43,953 nt of DNA, taken from the NCBI GenBank assembly GCA_051892875.1, contig JBJFGR010000097.1, positions 1 to 43,953 on the forward strand, read 5' to 3'. The notes beneath the pieces are model-generated. The model was not told the origin of the DNA and did no database searches. It worked only from the letters and a program-made list of their open reading frames with translations. Positions 1 through 8,600 of this stretch are shown one piece after another. This DNA is from JBJFGR01 sp051892875. GTDB taxonomy: Bacteria; Pseudomonadota; Gammaproteobacteria; Enterobacterales; Succinivibrionaceae. Made by a program: the position numbers and the translations under genes. Position 1 is the first letter of the stretch, and each line of letters starts with the position of its first letter.

Positions 1-390
1 CGTATCGTATCTGGTGGTTCAGAAAATCATTTAGTACTTCTCGATATGAAAGGTATAGGTATATCTGGTAAAGAAGCAGAAAATAGATTAAGAAACTATA
101 ATATTATTTGTAATAAAAATATGATTTCTGGTGATTTAAAACCTGCTGATTGCACGGGTATTCGTATTGGTACTCCGGCTGTTACAATTAGAGGTTTTAC
201 TAAAGAAATGTGTTTTGAATTAGGCACGATTATTGCAAAGATTTTACTTAAAAGAGATGAAACTGAAGAAAACACAATAAGTCTTGAAAAAGTAACAATT
301 AAAACCAAGCTTGCTAAGATGTTAGATAAGGTTGGACCATTTTACAATAAAGAAGTGAATTACAGTCCTACACCTTCGGACATTGCGTAA
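1..390 (+). CDS. glyA: Serine hydroxymethyltransferase, C-terminal part (5' end outside window)
   Basis: The reading frame is open from base 1, so this is the last 129 codons of a longer gene. It begins RIVSGGSENHLVLLDM, the SHMT stretch that precedes the C-terminal small domain, and contains GIRIGTPAVTIRGF, the conserved segment around the substrate-carboxylate-binding arginine. SHMT is a PLP enzyme that converts serine and tetrahydrofolate to glycine and 5,10-methylene-tetrahydrofolate. Methylene-THF is the one-carbon donor for the ThyA-family enzyme encoded at 13123-14013, so the two probably act in one pathway. The gene ends in a strong terminator at 399-435. SHMT is uncommon in phages. 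The PLP lysine lies outside the window and cannot be checked. Confidence 0.93.
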   Translation, partial: RIVSGGSENHLVLLDMKGIGISGKEAENRLRNYNIICNKNMISGDLKPADCTGIRIGTPAVTIRGFTKEMCFELGTIIAKILLKRDETEENTISLEKVTIKTKLAKMLDKVGPFYNKEVNYSPTPSDIA

Positions 391-398
391 ATAACGTC

Positions 399-435
399 AA
401 TAAGGAGCGAAATTAAGTAGCTCCTTATTTTTTTG
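399..435 (+). terminator. Rho-independent terminator after glyA
   Basis: A perfect 10-bp stem (399-408 with 420-429, AATAAGGAGC/GCTCCTTATT) with an 11-nt loop runs into a tract of T. The T tract leads directly into the class I promoter element TTGTTTTACA. Confidence 0.9.
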
Positions 436-465
436 TTTTACATTATTGAGAAGATATAGTAAATA
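433..465 (+). promoter_or_regulatory. Class I promoter for the HNH gene
   Basis: TTGTTTTACA at 433-442 with TAAATA 17 bp downstream (460-465). A better TATAGT lies only 12 bp downstream (455-460). The -35-like element overlaps the U-tract of the glyA terminator. The element recurs at about a dozen other gene starts in the window. Confidence 0.7.
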
Positions 466-500
466 ATATTTTGTTTTTAAAATTTATGAAAGGAAAAAAC

Positions 501-1565
501 ATGACTAGAAAATATAATTTACCGAAATATATTTGTTTTGACGTGAGATCTAGTTTGTGTAGTAAAAAAGTAATTTATGATATTACACTTGTCAAAAATG
601 ATGGCAAAAGACATTCAACTAAAACTACAACAGTTAGAGAAGGTATGAATCGCGTAATTGAAAATCGTAAACAATATGCGGGTTGGACTCAAGCAGATAT
701 TGATAAATATAATAGTACATATGATCCTAGCATGGAAAATCAATTTACTTTACAAGATGCTTGTGATAAGACAGGCGTTAGTATGGAATCTGTATTAGAT
801 GGTAGTTATGTAAAACAACGCTACGGTAAACCACGCGTTTTATCTAATTTAACTGCTCCAGTAAAAGAGGAAGAAGTTAAATCTAACGAAGAAGTGTTAA
901 CTTCGGTAAACGATAACAAAGAAGATACTAAGAAATCAAATATTATCGTTATGACAGATGCTGAAAAAGAAAGAGAAAAAGAATATTTGGAGTATTTGCG
1001 TAATCATCCACAGTGGTTTAATATTACTAATTTTCCTGATTATCAAATTTATAGTGAACCTTATTACTATACAAATGAATATGGTGTAACTTGCTCTACA
1101 TATCATATTAGAAAATTGATAAGTAAAAAAGAACTACAACCATCTACGAAAACAAATAGCTTATATGTTACTATTAATGGTATTTCTAAGGCGATTTATA
1201 AATTAGCAGCTGATACTTTTTTACATAATCCGTATAAAAAGCGTGATAGTGAATTGGTTGCTACAGAAGTACACCATTTAAACGGAGATCATTCAGATAA
1301 TCGTTTGGAAAATTTAAAGCATGTAACTAAAGAAGAACATGCAATGTATCATAAGGAAATGAATGCAAATAAGCCTAGAAAAATTCTTACTTTTAATGAG
1401 GTGATGCAAATTAGAGCAGAATATAATAAAACAAAATCTGCATATTTGGCTGCTCAGAGTTTAGGTTTATCTACGCAGGTTGTATTTTCTGCAATTAGAA
1501 AAACTGAAGAACAACTTTTAAATCTTCTTAAAAAAGATGAAGCGTTTACTCTGAAAGCAGAATAA
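501..1565 (+). CDS. HNH homing endonuclease with NUMOD4-like domain
   Basis: Free-standing homing endonuclease, predicted to cut DNA and spread its own gene. The C-terminal half has a NUMOD4-like segment (roughly residues 165-235, containing NITNFPDYQIYSE) followed by an HNH motif: VHHLNGDHSDNRLENL, with H258 and H259, the NG turn and the final N as metal/catalytic residues. An HTH-like tail follows (about 300-345). The N-terminal 150 residues are unrecognised. I place the start at 501 because AAGGA lies just upstream; an in-frame ATG 5' of it has no good ribosome site. The gene sits between glyA and a conserved phage ORFan behind its own terminator-promoter junction, typical of an inserted mobile gene. 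Confidence 0.85.
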   Translation: MTRKYNLPKYICFDVRSSLCSKKVIYDITLVKNDGKRHSTKTTTVREGMNRVIENRKQYAGWTQADIDKYNSTYDPSMENQFTLQDACDKTGVSMESVLDGSYVKQRYGKPRVLSNLTAPVKEEEVKSNEEVLTSVNDNKEDTKKSNIIVMTDAEKEREKEYLEYLRNHPQWFNITNFPDYQIYSEPYYYTNEYGVTCSTYHIRKLISKKELQPSTKTNSLYVTINGISKAIYKLAADTFLHNPYKKRDSELVATEVHHLNGDHSDNRLENLKHVTKEEHAMYHKEMNANKPRKILTFNEVMQIRAEYNKTKSAYLAAQSLGLSTQVVFSAIRKTEEQLLNLLKKDEAFTLKAE

Positions 1566-1576
1566 AGGATAAAAAG

Positions 1577-1999
1577 ATGAGCACTTGGACACATGTGGCA
1601 GGAATAATTCGGATCGATGATTATAATGCAATCGGCGGTGGTAGAGGCGTGAATTTATCTACAGTATTTAAAAGAGATACTTGGTATAATCCAAGTAAAG
1701 ATGGAACCACTAATCTACCAAAGGGCTCAGAAGGTAGTCTCGATGTAGAAATTATTGAACGAAAAGAGGATGACGCCAGTGAATATATGAAAACTGTAGC
1801 TATCTTTGGTGATCTTCAAGATTTTGACAAAGAACAAGCAGAATCTATTAAAGAATGGTGGAAAACTATACCATTTAGATTAAAAAGAGGATGCACTATT
1901 CGTGAAGCTGTTATACGCGTTTACCCAGAAGATGGAGAAGCCTTTGTATTAACAGAAATGGATATGGAAGAAAAATTATCTGAGTTAGAATTAAATTAA
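1577..1999 (+). CDS. Conserved phage protein of unknown function, 140 aa
   Basis: Begins MSTWTHVAGIIRID, a start that resembles hypothetical proteins of other phages; I cannot name a function. The middle is acidic and mixed alpha/beta (DVEIIERKEDD, EWWKTIPFRLKRG), with no metal-binding or nucleotide-binding motif. It follows the HNH gene by 11 bases with AAAGGAT as ribosome site and is probably co-transcribed with it. It ends just before the clpP promoter. Confidence 0.75.
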   Translation: MSTWTHVAGIIRIDDYNAIGGGRGVNLSTVFKRDTWYNPSKDGTTNLPKGSEGSLDVEIIERKEDDASEYMKTVAIFGDLQDFDKEQAESIKEWWKTIPFRLKRGCTIREAVIRVYPEDGEAFVLTEMDMEEKLSELELN

Positions 2000-2031
2000 T
2001 TGTTTTACACGAATTGATATTGATATATAAT
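2000..2031 (+). promoter_or_regulatory. Class I promoter for clpP
   Basis: TTGTTTTACA (2000-2009), 16-bp spacer, perfect TATAAT (2026-2031). This is the cleanest class I site in the window. Confidence 0.8.
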
Positions 2032-2068
2032 AAATTTATCATTAACAAATAAAAAGGAAAATTTTAAA

Positions 2069-2656
2069 ATGTTGGAATTGCCTGCAGTTATTCATAGAGA
2101 TCAAAACGGTAACGAACGTGCTGTATCTCTAACCACCAGACTTTTACAGGATAGAATTGTATTGTGTCAAGGTGAAATTAGAGATGAATTGGCAGAATCT
2201 GTAACAGCACAACTTTTGTATTTGGCGTCAGAAAATCCAGATGAGCCTATTACAATGGTTATTAATTCTCAAGGCGGTTCAGTTACAGCCGGATTAGCAA
2301 TTATCGATATTATGGAATCAATCAGTTGTCCTGTTTATACGGTAATTTCTGGTTTGTCTGCTAGTATGGGTATTGTTATTGCTGCGAGTGGAGAGAAAGG
2401 TCATCGTAGAATTTATCCATCTGCTAGAGTAATGATTCATCAGGTTTCTGGAGGTTATAGTGGCAATGTACAGGATGCCAGAGTAAACTATAAAGAAATG
2501 GAACGAATCAATGACGTAGCTATGGAAAGATTGGCTAAATGCTGTGGTAAAGGCATTGATACTCTTAAATCAGATAGTCAACGCGATTTGTGGTTAAATG
2601 CACAAGAAGCGATTGATTATGGTTGTTGTGATGAAATTGTAAAAAAACGTAAATAA
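2069..2656 (+). CDS. clpP: ClpP-family serine protease
   Basis: 195-residue ClpP, the usual length. ClpP forms a barrel-shaped protease that degrades proteins fed by a ClpA/ClpX-type AAA+ unfoldase. The catalytic triad is visible: Ser99 in GLSASMG, His124 in MIHQ, and Asp173 in QRDLWL. The NSQGGSV oxyanion-hole segment is present near residue 67. No ClpX or ClpA lies in the window; the AAA+ protein at 22444-23334 is the only candidate partner seen, and that pairing is a guess. Alternatives are use of the host ClpX/ClpA, or a maturation-protease role as in phages that use ClpP-fold prohead proteases. Transcribed alone from a class I promoter with a terminator behind. Confidence 0.95.
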   Translation: MLELPAVIHRDQNGNERAVSLTTRLLQDRIVLCQGEIRDELAESVTAQLLYLASENPDEPITMVINSQGGSVTAGLAIIDIMESISCPVYTVISGLSASMGIVIAASGEKGHRRIYPSARVMIHQVSGGYSGNVQDARVNYKEMERINDVAMERLAKCCGKGIDTLKSDSQRDLWLNAQEAIDYGCCDEIVKKRK

Positions 2657-2716
2657 TTTCTAAAAACAATAGTTCTATATATAAATCCTATTTCTTTTCC
2701 TTTCAAAATAGGTAGA

Positions 2717-2752
2717 AGAGGCACTGATTAATTTTGGTGTCTCTTTTTTTTT
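2717..2752 (+). terminator. Terminator after clpP
   Basis: 8-bp stem AGAGGCAC (2717-2724) with GTGTCTCT (2737-2744), including one G-U pair, followed by nine T. Confidence 0.88.
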
Positions 2753-2786
2753 ATAAAAAAAACAGAAATTTCTTTAAAATAACTTT

Positions 2787-2821
2787 GTAGAAAAAGAATT
2801 GATTTAATATTCTAAATAATA
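2787..2821 (+). promoter_or_regulatory. Class II promoter for recA
   Basis: GTAGAA (2787-2792), 17-bp spacer, TTCTAAATAATA (2810-2821). The same two-box pattern precedes dut, nrdG and hsp20. Confidence 0.65.
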
Positions 2822-2851
2822 CCTATATTTTATGAGAAGGAAAAGAATATA

Positions 2852-4981
2852 ATGGTAAAAAAGAAAGAAGAAGTAGAAGTATCTGCAAGTGATTCAAATG
2901 TAGATAAGGCACTTAAACTAATTAATAAACAATTTGGTCCAGGTGCTATGATGACATTTAATTCTGCAGAAGTTAAACAATGTGATGCTATCTCTACGGG
3001 TAGTATTTCATTGGATTTGGCTACAGGTGTTTCAGGATTACCTCTTGGTCGATTCGTTGAAATTTTTGGACCAGAATCATCAGGTAAATCAACTATTTGT
3101 TTACAAGTATGCGCAGAGGCTCAAAAGGCTGGTTATACGGCTGCTTTTTTGGACCTAGAAAATGCTTTTGATGCAAAATATGCTAAAGCTCTTGGCATTG
3201 ATTTAAATAAGCTCTTGTTTAGTCAACCGAGTTCAATGGAAGAAGCTTTTCAGATGATGGAAATGTTAATGACAAATAAGTTAGTTGATGTCATTATTTT
3301 CGATAGTATTGCATCTGGTAGAACAAAAGCTGAATTGAATGGTGAAATTGGAGACAACTTTATCGGTACTCAAGCTAGAATTATCTCACAAGCTCTTAAA
3401 AAACTTGTACCTATTGCAAACGAAGCTAATTGTTTGTGCTTATTCACAAATCAGATTCGTATGAAAATTGGAGTAATGTTTGGCTGTTTACATAGTGAAA
3501 CTAAAATTAACTTTGACGACGGTAGAAGTTTACCAATTGGTGAAGTGGTTAAAAATAAAATTAAAGGCAATGTATATTGTATGCTTCCTACTGGTGAAGT
3601 AGTAAGTAGACCGATTTTGAATTGGTTTAATAATGGAAAGATTGCTTCTAAAATGGATATGATTACTTTAGATGCAGATAGTTTAGATGGAACATACCAT
3701 AATACTGTCGTTTGTACACCTAATCATAAGGTTTTTACTTCTAAAGGTTGGGTTGAAGCTAAAGACGCTACAGATATTGCCGTTAAATATGAAAGATTTG
3801 TCGGTGATGGTTTGGCCGGAGCTTTTATTGGTGATGCAACAATTAACATCAGACGTAAAAATACTGGTTGTTTAATTTTTAGAGATAAACTGAATCCAGA
3901 ATATGTAGAATGGAAATGTAAGAAATTTAATATCTTTGAATTCAAAAAATGTGAATATCCAACCGGAAAACGATATGCTTCAAAATATAATTCATTTTTT
4001 GTAATAGAAAAAGAAAAATTAGGAAAAAGAAATCCCTTATATATGTTAAAAGATAATTTTTCTTGGTTAAATGTTGCTATTTGGTATATGGATGATGGTC
4101 ATTTTGATAATTATGGTGGACATATTAGATCTTCAATCTCTATGAAAAGAATAAAAGATCCTTTACAACAGCAAGAAATTATTAATGCTTTTAATGAAAA
4201 GACTGGACTAAATGCCAAATGGTCTAAAGGGATTGGAGGTATTAGTTTAAATAGAATAGATACTGAAATTTTTCAAGAAAAGATTTGTAAATATATTCCA
4301 AAATGTATGCAATATAAATTAAAAGAAGAATATCAGAATAAATATGTAGATTTTGATTTGAATATTAAAAGAGAATTAGTAACACACTTCTTACCTGTTA
4401 AAATTACGCCTAATATGACTAATCGTAAATTTAGATGGAAAGATAAGTATGATATTCAAGTTGAAGATGCGTCTTGTTATTTTGCTGGGTCAGACAACGG
4501 TATGTTAGTGCATAACTCGCCGGAAACGACTCCAGGAGGATTGGCTATGCAGTTTTATGCTTCTATTCGCATGAGAATTGCAGGTAAGGGTCAGGTAAAA
4601 GAAGGCGACATTATTACAGCTAGAGATACTGAAGTTAAAATTATTAAAAATAAAGTTGCTCCTCCGTTTACGACTGCTAACTTTGTAATTCGTTTTGGTA
4701 AAGGTATTGATAAAGCAGAAGAAGTTTTAGATTATGCTGTTAAATTCGGTTTATTAGAAAAATCTGGTGCTTGGTTCAAATACAATGGCGAAAACGTAGC
4801 ACAAGGTAAAGAAAAAGCTTTGAGTTGGTTAAAGTCTAATACTGATTTGATGGAAGAATTTACGAAAAAAGTTAAAGAATTTGTAAAAGCTTCTTTTGAA
4901 CAGATGGAAGACATACCAGAAATAGAAGATAACGAAAATATTAAATTCGACCCCGAAACTGGTGAAATTTTAGAGGATTAA
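2852..4981 (+). CDS. recA: RecA recombinase precursor containing an intein
   Basis: 709-residue precursor. Removing the intein (residues 212-555) leaves a 365-residue RecA, a normal length. RecA forms ATP-dependent filaments on single-stranded DNA for strand exchange and repair. Walker A is GPESSGKST (about 74-82) and Walker B is VDVIIFDS (about 144-151). The L2 region reads NQIRMKIGVMFG, then the intein, then SPETTPGG. The sequence is closer to bacterial RecA than to T4 UvsX. Transcribed from a class II promoter with AGAAGGA as ribosome site. Insertion into L2, a DNA-binding loop, means splicing must occur before the protein can work. Confidence 0.96.
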   Translation: MVKKKEEVEVSASDSNVDKALKLINKQFGPGAMMTFNSAEVKQCDAISTGSISLDLATGVSGLPLGRFVEIFGPESSGKSTICLQVCAEAQKAGYTAAFLDLENAFDAKYAKALGIDLNKLLFSQPSSMEEAFQMMEMLMTNKLVDVIIFDSIASGRTKAELNGEIGDNFIGTQARIISQALKKLVPIANEANCLCLFTNQIRMKIGVMFGCLHSETKINFDDGRSLPIGEVVKNKIKGNVYCMLPTGEVVSRPILNWFNNGKIASKMDMITLDADSLDGTYHNTVVCTPNHKVFTSKGWVEAKDATDIAVKYERFVGDGLAGAFIGDATINIRRKNTGCLIFRDKLNPEYVEWKCKKFNIFEFKKCEYPTGKRYASKYNSFFVIEKEKLGKRNPLYMLKDNFSWLNVAIWYMDDGHFDNYGGHIRSSISMKRIKDPLQQQEIINAFNEKTGLNAKWSKGIGGISLNRIDTEIFQEKICKYIPKCMQYKLKEEYQNKYVDFDLNIKRELVTHFLPVKITPNMTNRKFRWKDKYDIQVEDASCYFAGSDNGMLVHNSPETTPGGLAMQFYASIRMRIAGKGQVKEGDIITARDTEVKIIKNKVAPPFTTANFVIRFGKGIDKAEEVLDYAVKFGLLEKSGAWFKYNGENVAQGKEKALSWLKSNTDLMEEFTKKVKEFVKASFEQMEDIPEIEDNENIKFDPETGEILED
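3485..4516 (+). mobile_element. Intein with LAGLIDADG homing endonuclease inside recA
   Basis: 344-residue in-frame insertion. It starts with Cys1 (precursor residue 212, CLHSETKI) and ends GMLVHN before the +1 extein Ser. The block B motif TPNH is at precursor residues 289-292. A two-motif LAGLIDADG-type endonuclease is present: LAGAFIGDATI (321-331) and AIWYMDDGHF (about 409-418). Block F is DIQVEDASCYFAG near the end. All splicing residues (Cys1, block B Thr/His, terminal His-Asn, +1 Ser) are intact, so splicing activity is expected. The second motif keeps its acidic residues; the first has GD before ATI. The endonuclease would target an intein-less recA allele at the L2 codons. Confidence 0.94.
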
Positions 4982-4986
4982 TACTA

Positions 4987-5310
4987 ATGCTTAAATGGTT
5001 AACAAATTTATTTAAAAAAGAATGTAAATGTACTTGTTGTAAGATTGAAGAACCTGAACTCATTACAATAGAAAGACGAGGTTTTCAGATTACATTAGAA
5101 AAAAAAGTATATGAATTTCTTAAAAGCAATGGTTACAGTGTAAGTATTACGACTTATAAAGGACAGCCTTCTTGCGTTCAATTAAAACATCGTAATAAAG
5201 AAACTAAAAAAACCTCTTACGTTGCTACTCTAAAAGATTGGTTAGAAGTTAAATCTTTTAAAGACGGAAACGTTTGTAATTTTGATCCAAAAAACTTAAC
5301 AAAGGAGTAA
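4987..5310 (+). CDS. Unknown 107-aa protein with Cys cluster
   Basis: Not recognised. The N-terminus is basic and hydrophobic (MLKWLTNLFKK), followed by CKCTCC at residues 13-18, which could bind a metal or lipid anchor. The rest is a mixed alpha/beta segment containing KSNGYSVSITTYKGQPS and a Lys-rich C-terminus. It begins five bases after the recA stop with no good ribosome site, suggesting translational coupling to recA. Confidence 0.7.
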   Translation: MLKWLTNLFKKECKCTCCKIEEPELITIERRGFQITLEKKVYEFLKSNGYSVSITTYKGQPSCVQLKHRNKETKKTSYVATLKDWLEVKSFKDGNVCNFDPKNLTKE

Positions 5311-5317
5311 TTTTAAA

Positions 5318-5563
5318 ATGACTGAAATCGGTGGAATTGATAATGCACGTTTGAAATCTTTGATTGAACGTATCGAGCATTTAGAAGAAGAGAAAAAAGC
5401 CGTCTCTGGTGATATTCGTGACATTTACGCAGAAGCAAAAAGTGCAGGATTTGATGTTAAAGCTTTGCGTCACGTTGTAAAACAAAGAGCTAAAGCAAAA
5501 TCAGAACGTGATGAAGAGAAGCACATATATGCCTTGTATGAAGCAGCTGCAGGTCTCGATTAA
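5318..5563 (+). CDS. GapR-like (DUF2312) nucleoid-associated protein
   Basis: 81-residue protein matching the DUF2312/GapR family along its whole length: LIERIEHLEEEKKAVSGDI, then DIYAEAKSAGFDVKALR, then a basic helix and a short C-terminus (LYEAAAGLD). GapR of Caulobacter is a chromatin protein that clamps overtwisted DNA ahead of replication forks and stimulates topoisomerases. The family is largely alphaproteobacterial, so this is the best host clue in the window. It sits between recA and the DNA polymerase, has a strong AAGGAG site, and ends just before a terminator. A phage copy could manage supercoiling during phage replication; that role is inferred. Confidence 0.88.
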   Translation: MTEIGGIDNARLKSLIERIEHLEEEKKAVSGDIRDIYAEAKSAGFDVKALRHVVKQRAKAKSERDEEKHIYALYEAAAGLD

Positions 5564-5594
5564 AAATAATTTCACAATTTTGAAAAATAATGAA

Positions 5595-5623
5595 GTAGAA
5601 TACGGGGCTTCCTCGTATTCTAT
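5595..5623 (+). promoter_or_regulatory. Class II promoter-like site embedded in a terminator, ahead of the DNA polymerase
   Basis: GTAGAA (5595-5600), 17 bp, TTCTAT (5618-5623), then TTTTTATATAA. Spacing fits class II, but both boxes are the two arms of the terminator hairpin and the -10 is weak, so the match may be coincidental. No other clear promoter precedes the polymerase. Confidence 0.4.
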
Positions 5624-5627
5624 TTTT
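5596..5627 (+). terminator. Strong terminator after the GapR-like gene
   Basis: 12-bp stem with a 3-nt loop: TAGAATACGGGG pairs with CCTCGTATTCTA, followed by TTTTT. The two arms also match the boxes of a class II promoter (see 5595-5623). Confidence 0.9.
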
Positions 5628-5664
5628 ATATAACGTTTTTTAATTTTTACTGATAGGAATAAAT

Positions 5665-8600
5665 ATGACAAACGTACGTAGTAAGAAGGAATATCAAAGT
5701 ACATTGGGTCCAAAATTGGTATTGATTTCAGAATCGTATTTACCCAAGGACAAAGAAGAAATATTTGATTCTCCTTCTGGTATGACATATTTATCTAATT
5801 GTTTTAAAAGTAAATTTAAGTCAGCAGACACCCACGTTACATACGTCAAGGATAATAATTATGACGGTTTATTTACTAAAAATGTAATGGCAGATTTTCT
5901 TTATAATTATTTCATTAAGGGTACTTTAGATTTCAATACTCTCGTTTTTGCATTTGTTGGATATAGTGCATATAAAGCGTTTTTCGAAGATTATGAAAAA
6001 GGTTTCTTTGTTGAACCTACTGTTCGCGTTATGCTGAGAGAAAAAGACAATCTCATTGTTTATTCTGATGACCGTATAAGTAAAACAAAAAGCTTTGAGA
6101 TACCTTACGTTGTATTGCCAGAAATCGATGACAACCTACACAGAATTCCTAGTATTTTAAATTCGAGTTCTGTAGGTAAAACTATTGAAAAATCACCGTA
6201 TTGCAGTACAGTAGAAATTATCAGTAAATTTAAAGAATTGATTGAATTATACCAAAAAGAATTAATAAAAGGTTTTAATTTCGAAGCTAAGTTATGCAAA
6301 GAAGGTAAAAAGATAGAGTACTTTAAAATATACGATTGTTATACAAATGATAAATTGCTCTATTGCAGAAACGATGAGATTTGTTTATTAGACTCAGACA
6401 AATTAAAAAGAGAATGGGTCAGTACATTAAAAGAATTATTAACCACTGTACCAGTTTATAGTTCAGATGAAGAAAACTTAAATAAAATTGTATCCTTGTT
6501 TGGTTATAAGGATCAAATAACTGTAATCTCAGAGCAAGAAGGTAGTGCAAGCGAAGATAAAACCTTTAAAGTCTACGGTGATGAAAAAGGTGAGCCATCA
6601 GAATGGTATACAAAGTGGTATAAAGATGTATTTAAAGCAAAATTAAAAAATATACTCTCTGAAAAAGAAATTATTGAGCAGGGATATAATTTTACTAAAA
6701 AATATGAATGGATTTACGATATCGAAGTCTTTAAATATGACTGGTTATTTATTGCCAAAACAGTTGATGGTAAAAACAAAGTAGTATGTTGGAATGATGG
6801 TCAAGCATTAAGTAGATGGATAAAAGATAAAATTTTAATTGGATTTAATAATGCTGCATACGATGATGTAGTAATTAAGCATGCCATGTTATATCCATAT
6901 TTAGACGATTCTGCTCCAACAGTTAAAGAATATTCTGACTTAATTATTGAAGATCACGAATTAGCAAAGCGTTATCCTTTACGACCAGAATTTAAAACTA
7001 AAAAAAGATATGAAATAGCTCCAACGTTTTTATCTTGGGACTTAAATTTTCATATGCCTTTTGATATTAGACGAAATTCTTTGAAAAAATTAACAATGTC
7101 AGTACTCAATAGACGAAATTACGATTCTTCTGTTCCATTTAATATTGGTACTGCACTCTCTATGAAACAGCGTAAAGAAGTAGAACAATATTGTGAAATG
7201 GACGTGGATAACACTAGAGATCTCTTTTTACCAGACCCAGAAGATATTGAAAAGGCAAAAGAAAATCCTAAACACAAATTTAGAGAGTTTGCAAGAGATT
7301 CTTATGATATTCGTTGGAACCTCATTATTGAATTTGGAATGGGTGCAAAAACTCTTATTAACAAAGCAGCGTCATTTGCAAGTAAAGTTTTGTGTGGTGA
7401 AGATGCTAAACCAAATCCAGACAATACCTACAAAGAAATCAATGGTAAAAAAGTTTATTATAGTATTCCAGAATTAGCTTATAAAGAATTAGCCGGTACT
7501 CCATTGTTAGATTTCTATATTAAAAACCAGACGAATCCTCATTATATTACAGAAAAATTTGAATATTACATGGGTGGTAATGATGAAGGACATTTATATC
7601 AATTTGGATTCGGTGGATTACATCAAGCTTTAATTAAATACGGAAGTAAGAATTTAGTTAATATGGACGTTGCTTCTCTATATCCATCTTTGTTAGTGGT
7701 ATATAATTTAATGTCAAGAGGTGCTTCAAATCCAGATGCATATAAAGACGTTTATCATACAAGATTAAAAGCAAAAAAAGAAGGAAATACATTACTCAAC
7801 TTAGGTCTTAAACTTATTCTTAATGGATCAATTGGGGCAATGCTAAGTCAGTATAATGCGTTGTTTGATTCTTGGTCGAATAGTACGATTTGTACTTATG
7901 GACAGTTGTTACTATTCATCTTGGCAAAAAGATTATATGAGGCTGGTTTTAATATCATACAGACAAACACTGATGGTATTATGATTGAAAAGCAAGCAGA
8001 TGTAGATTTTATGCCCATTGCTGAAAAATGGATGGAAGAAACAGGGTTGGTCCTCGAATTTGATGATATTGCTATTTTACAACAGAACAATGTTAATAAT
8101 TACTATTGTCAATTTAGTAATGGAAAAATCAAATCAAAAGGCTTTTATCTGTCTAATGAAAAATTTGGTAAAGCTACTTCTAAAATCTTATGTAACCTTG
8201 TAACTGAACGCCCACCATTAGAAGGTATCTCTCCTCGTGATTTTGTCATTTATAAAAAACACAGTATCGGTGAAATTTATGACGGAATAACAAGAGAAAA
8301 GTTAGATGGTCGTAGTTTAGCTTTTGTTGTAGGTTTTGAAAACGATCCACGCACACAAGAATATTATAGTAGAAGTAGAAATGCAAGAAAAGTTGTTAAA
8401 AAGGATGAAAAGGGCAAACCTATTTTAGATAAGTTCGGTGATCCAGTGACAGAGATTGTAAACACAGAAAGTAAAATTACAGGTTTTACTCAAAATATGT
8501 TACTAGTTGATGATGTAAACTCTTTAACAATGGAAGAGATAAACACAGATGTATATATTAACTTCGCTAAGAACTTATTAGATGCAGAATCAGTATTTGG

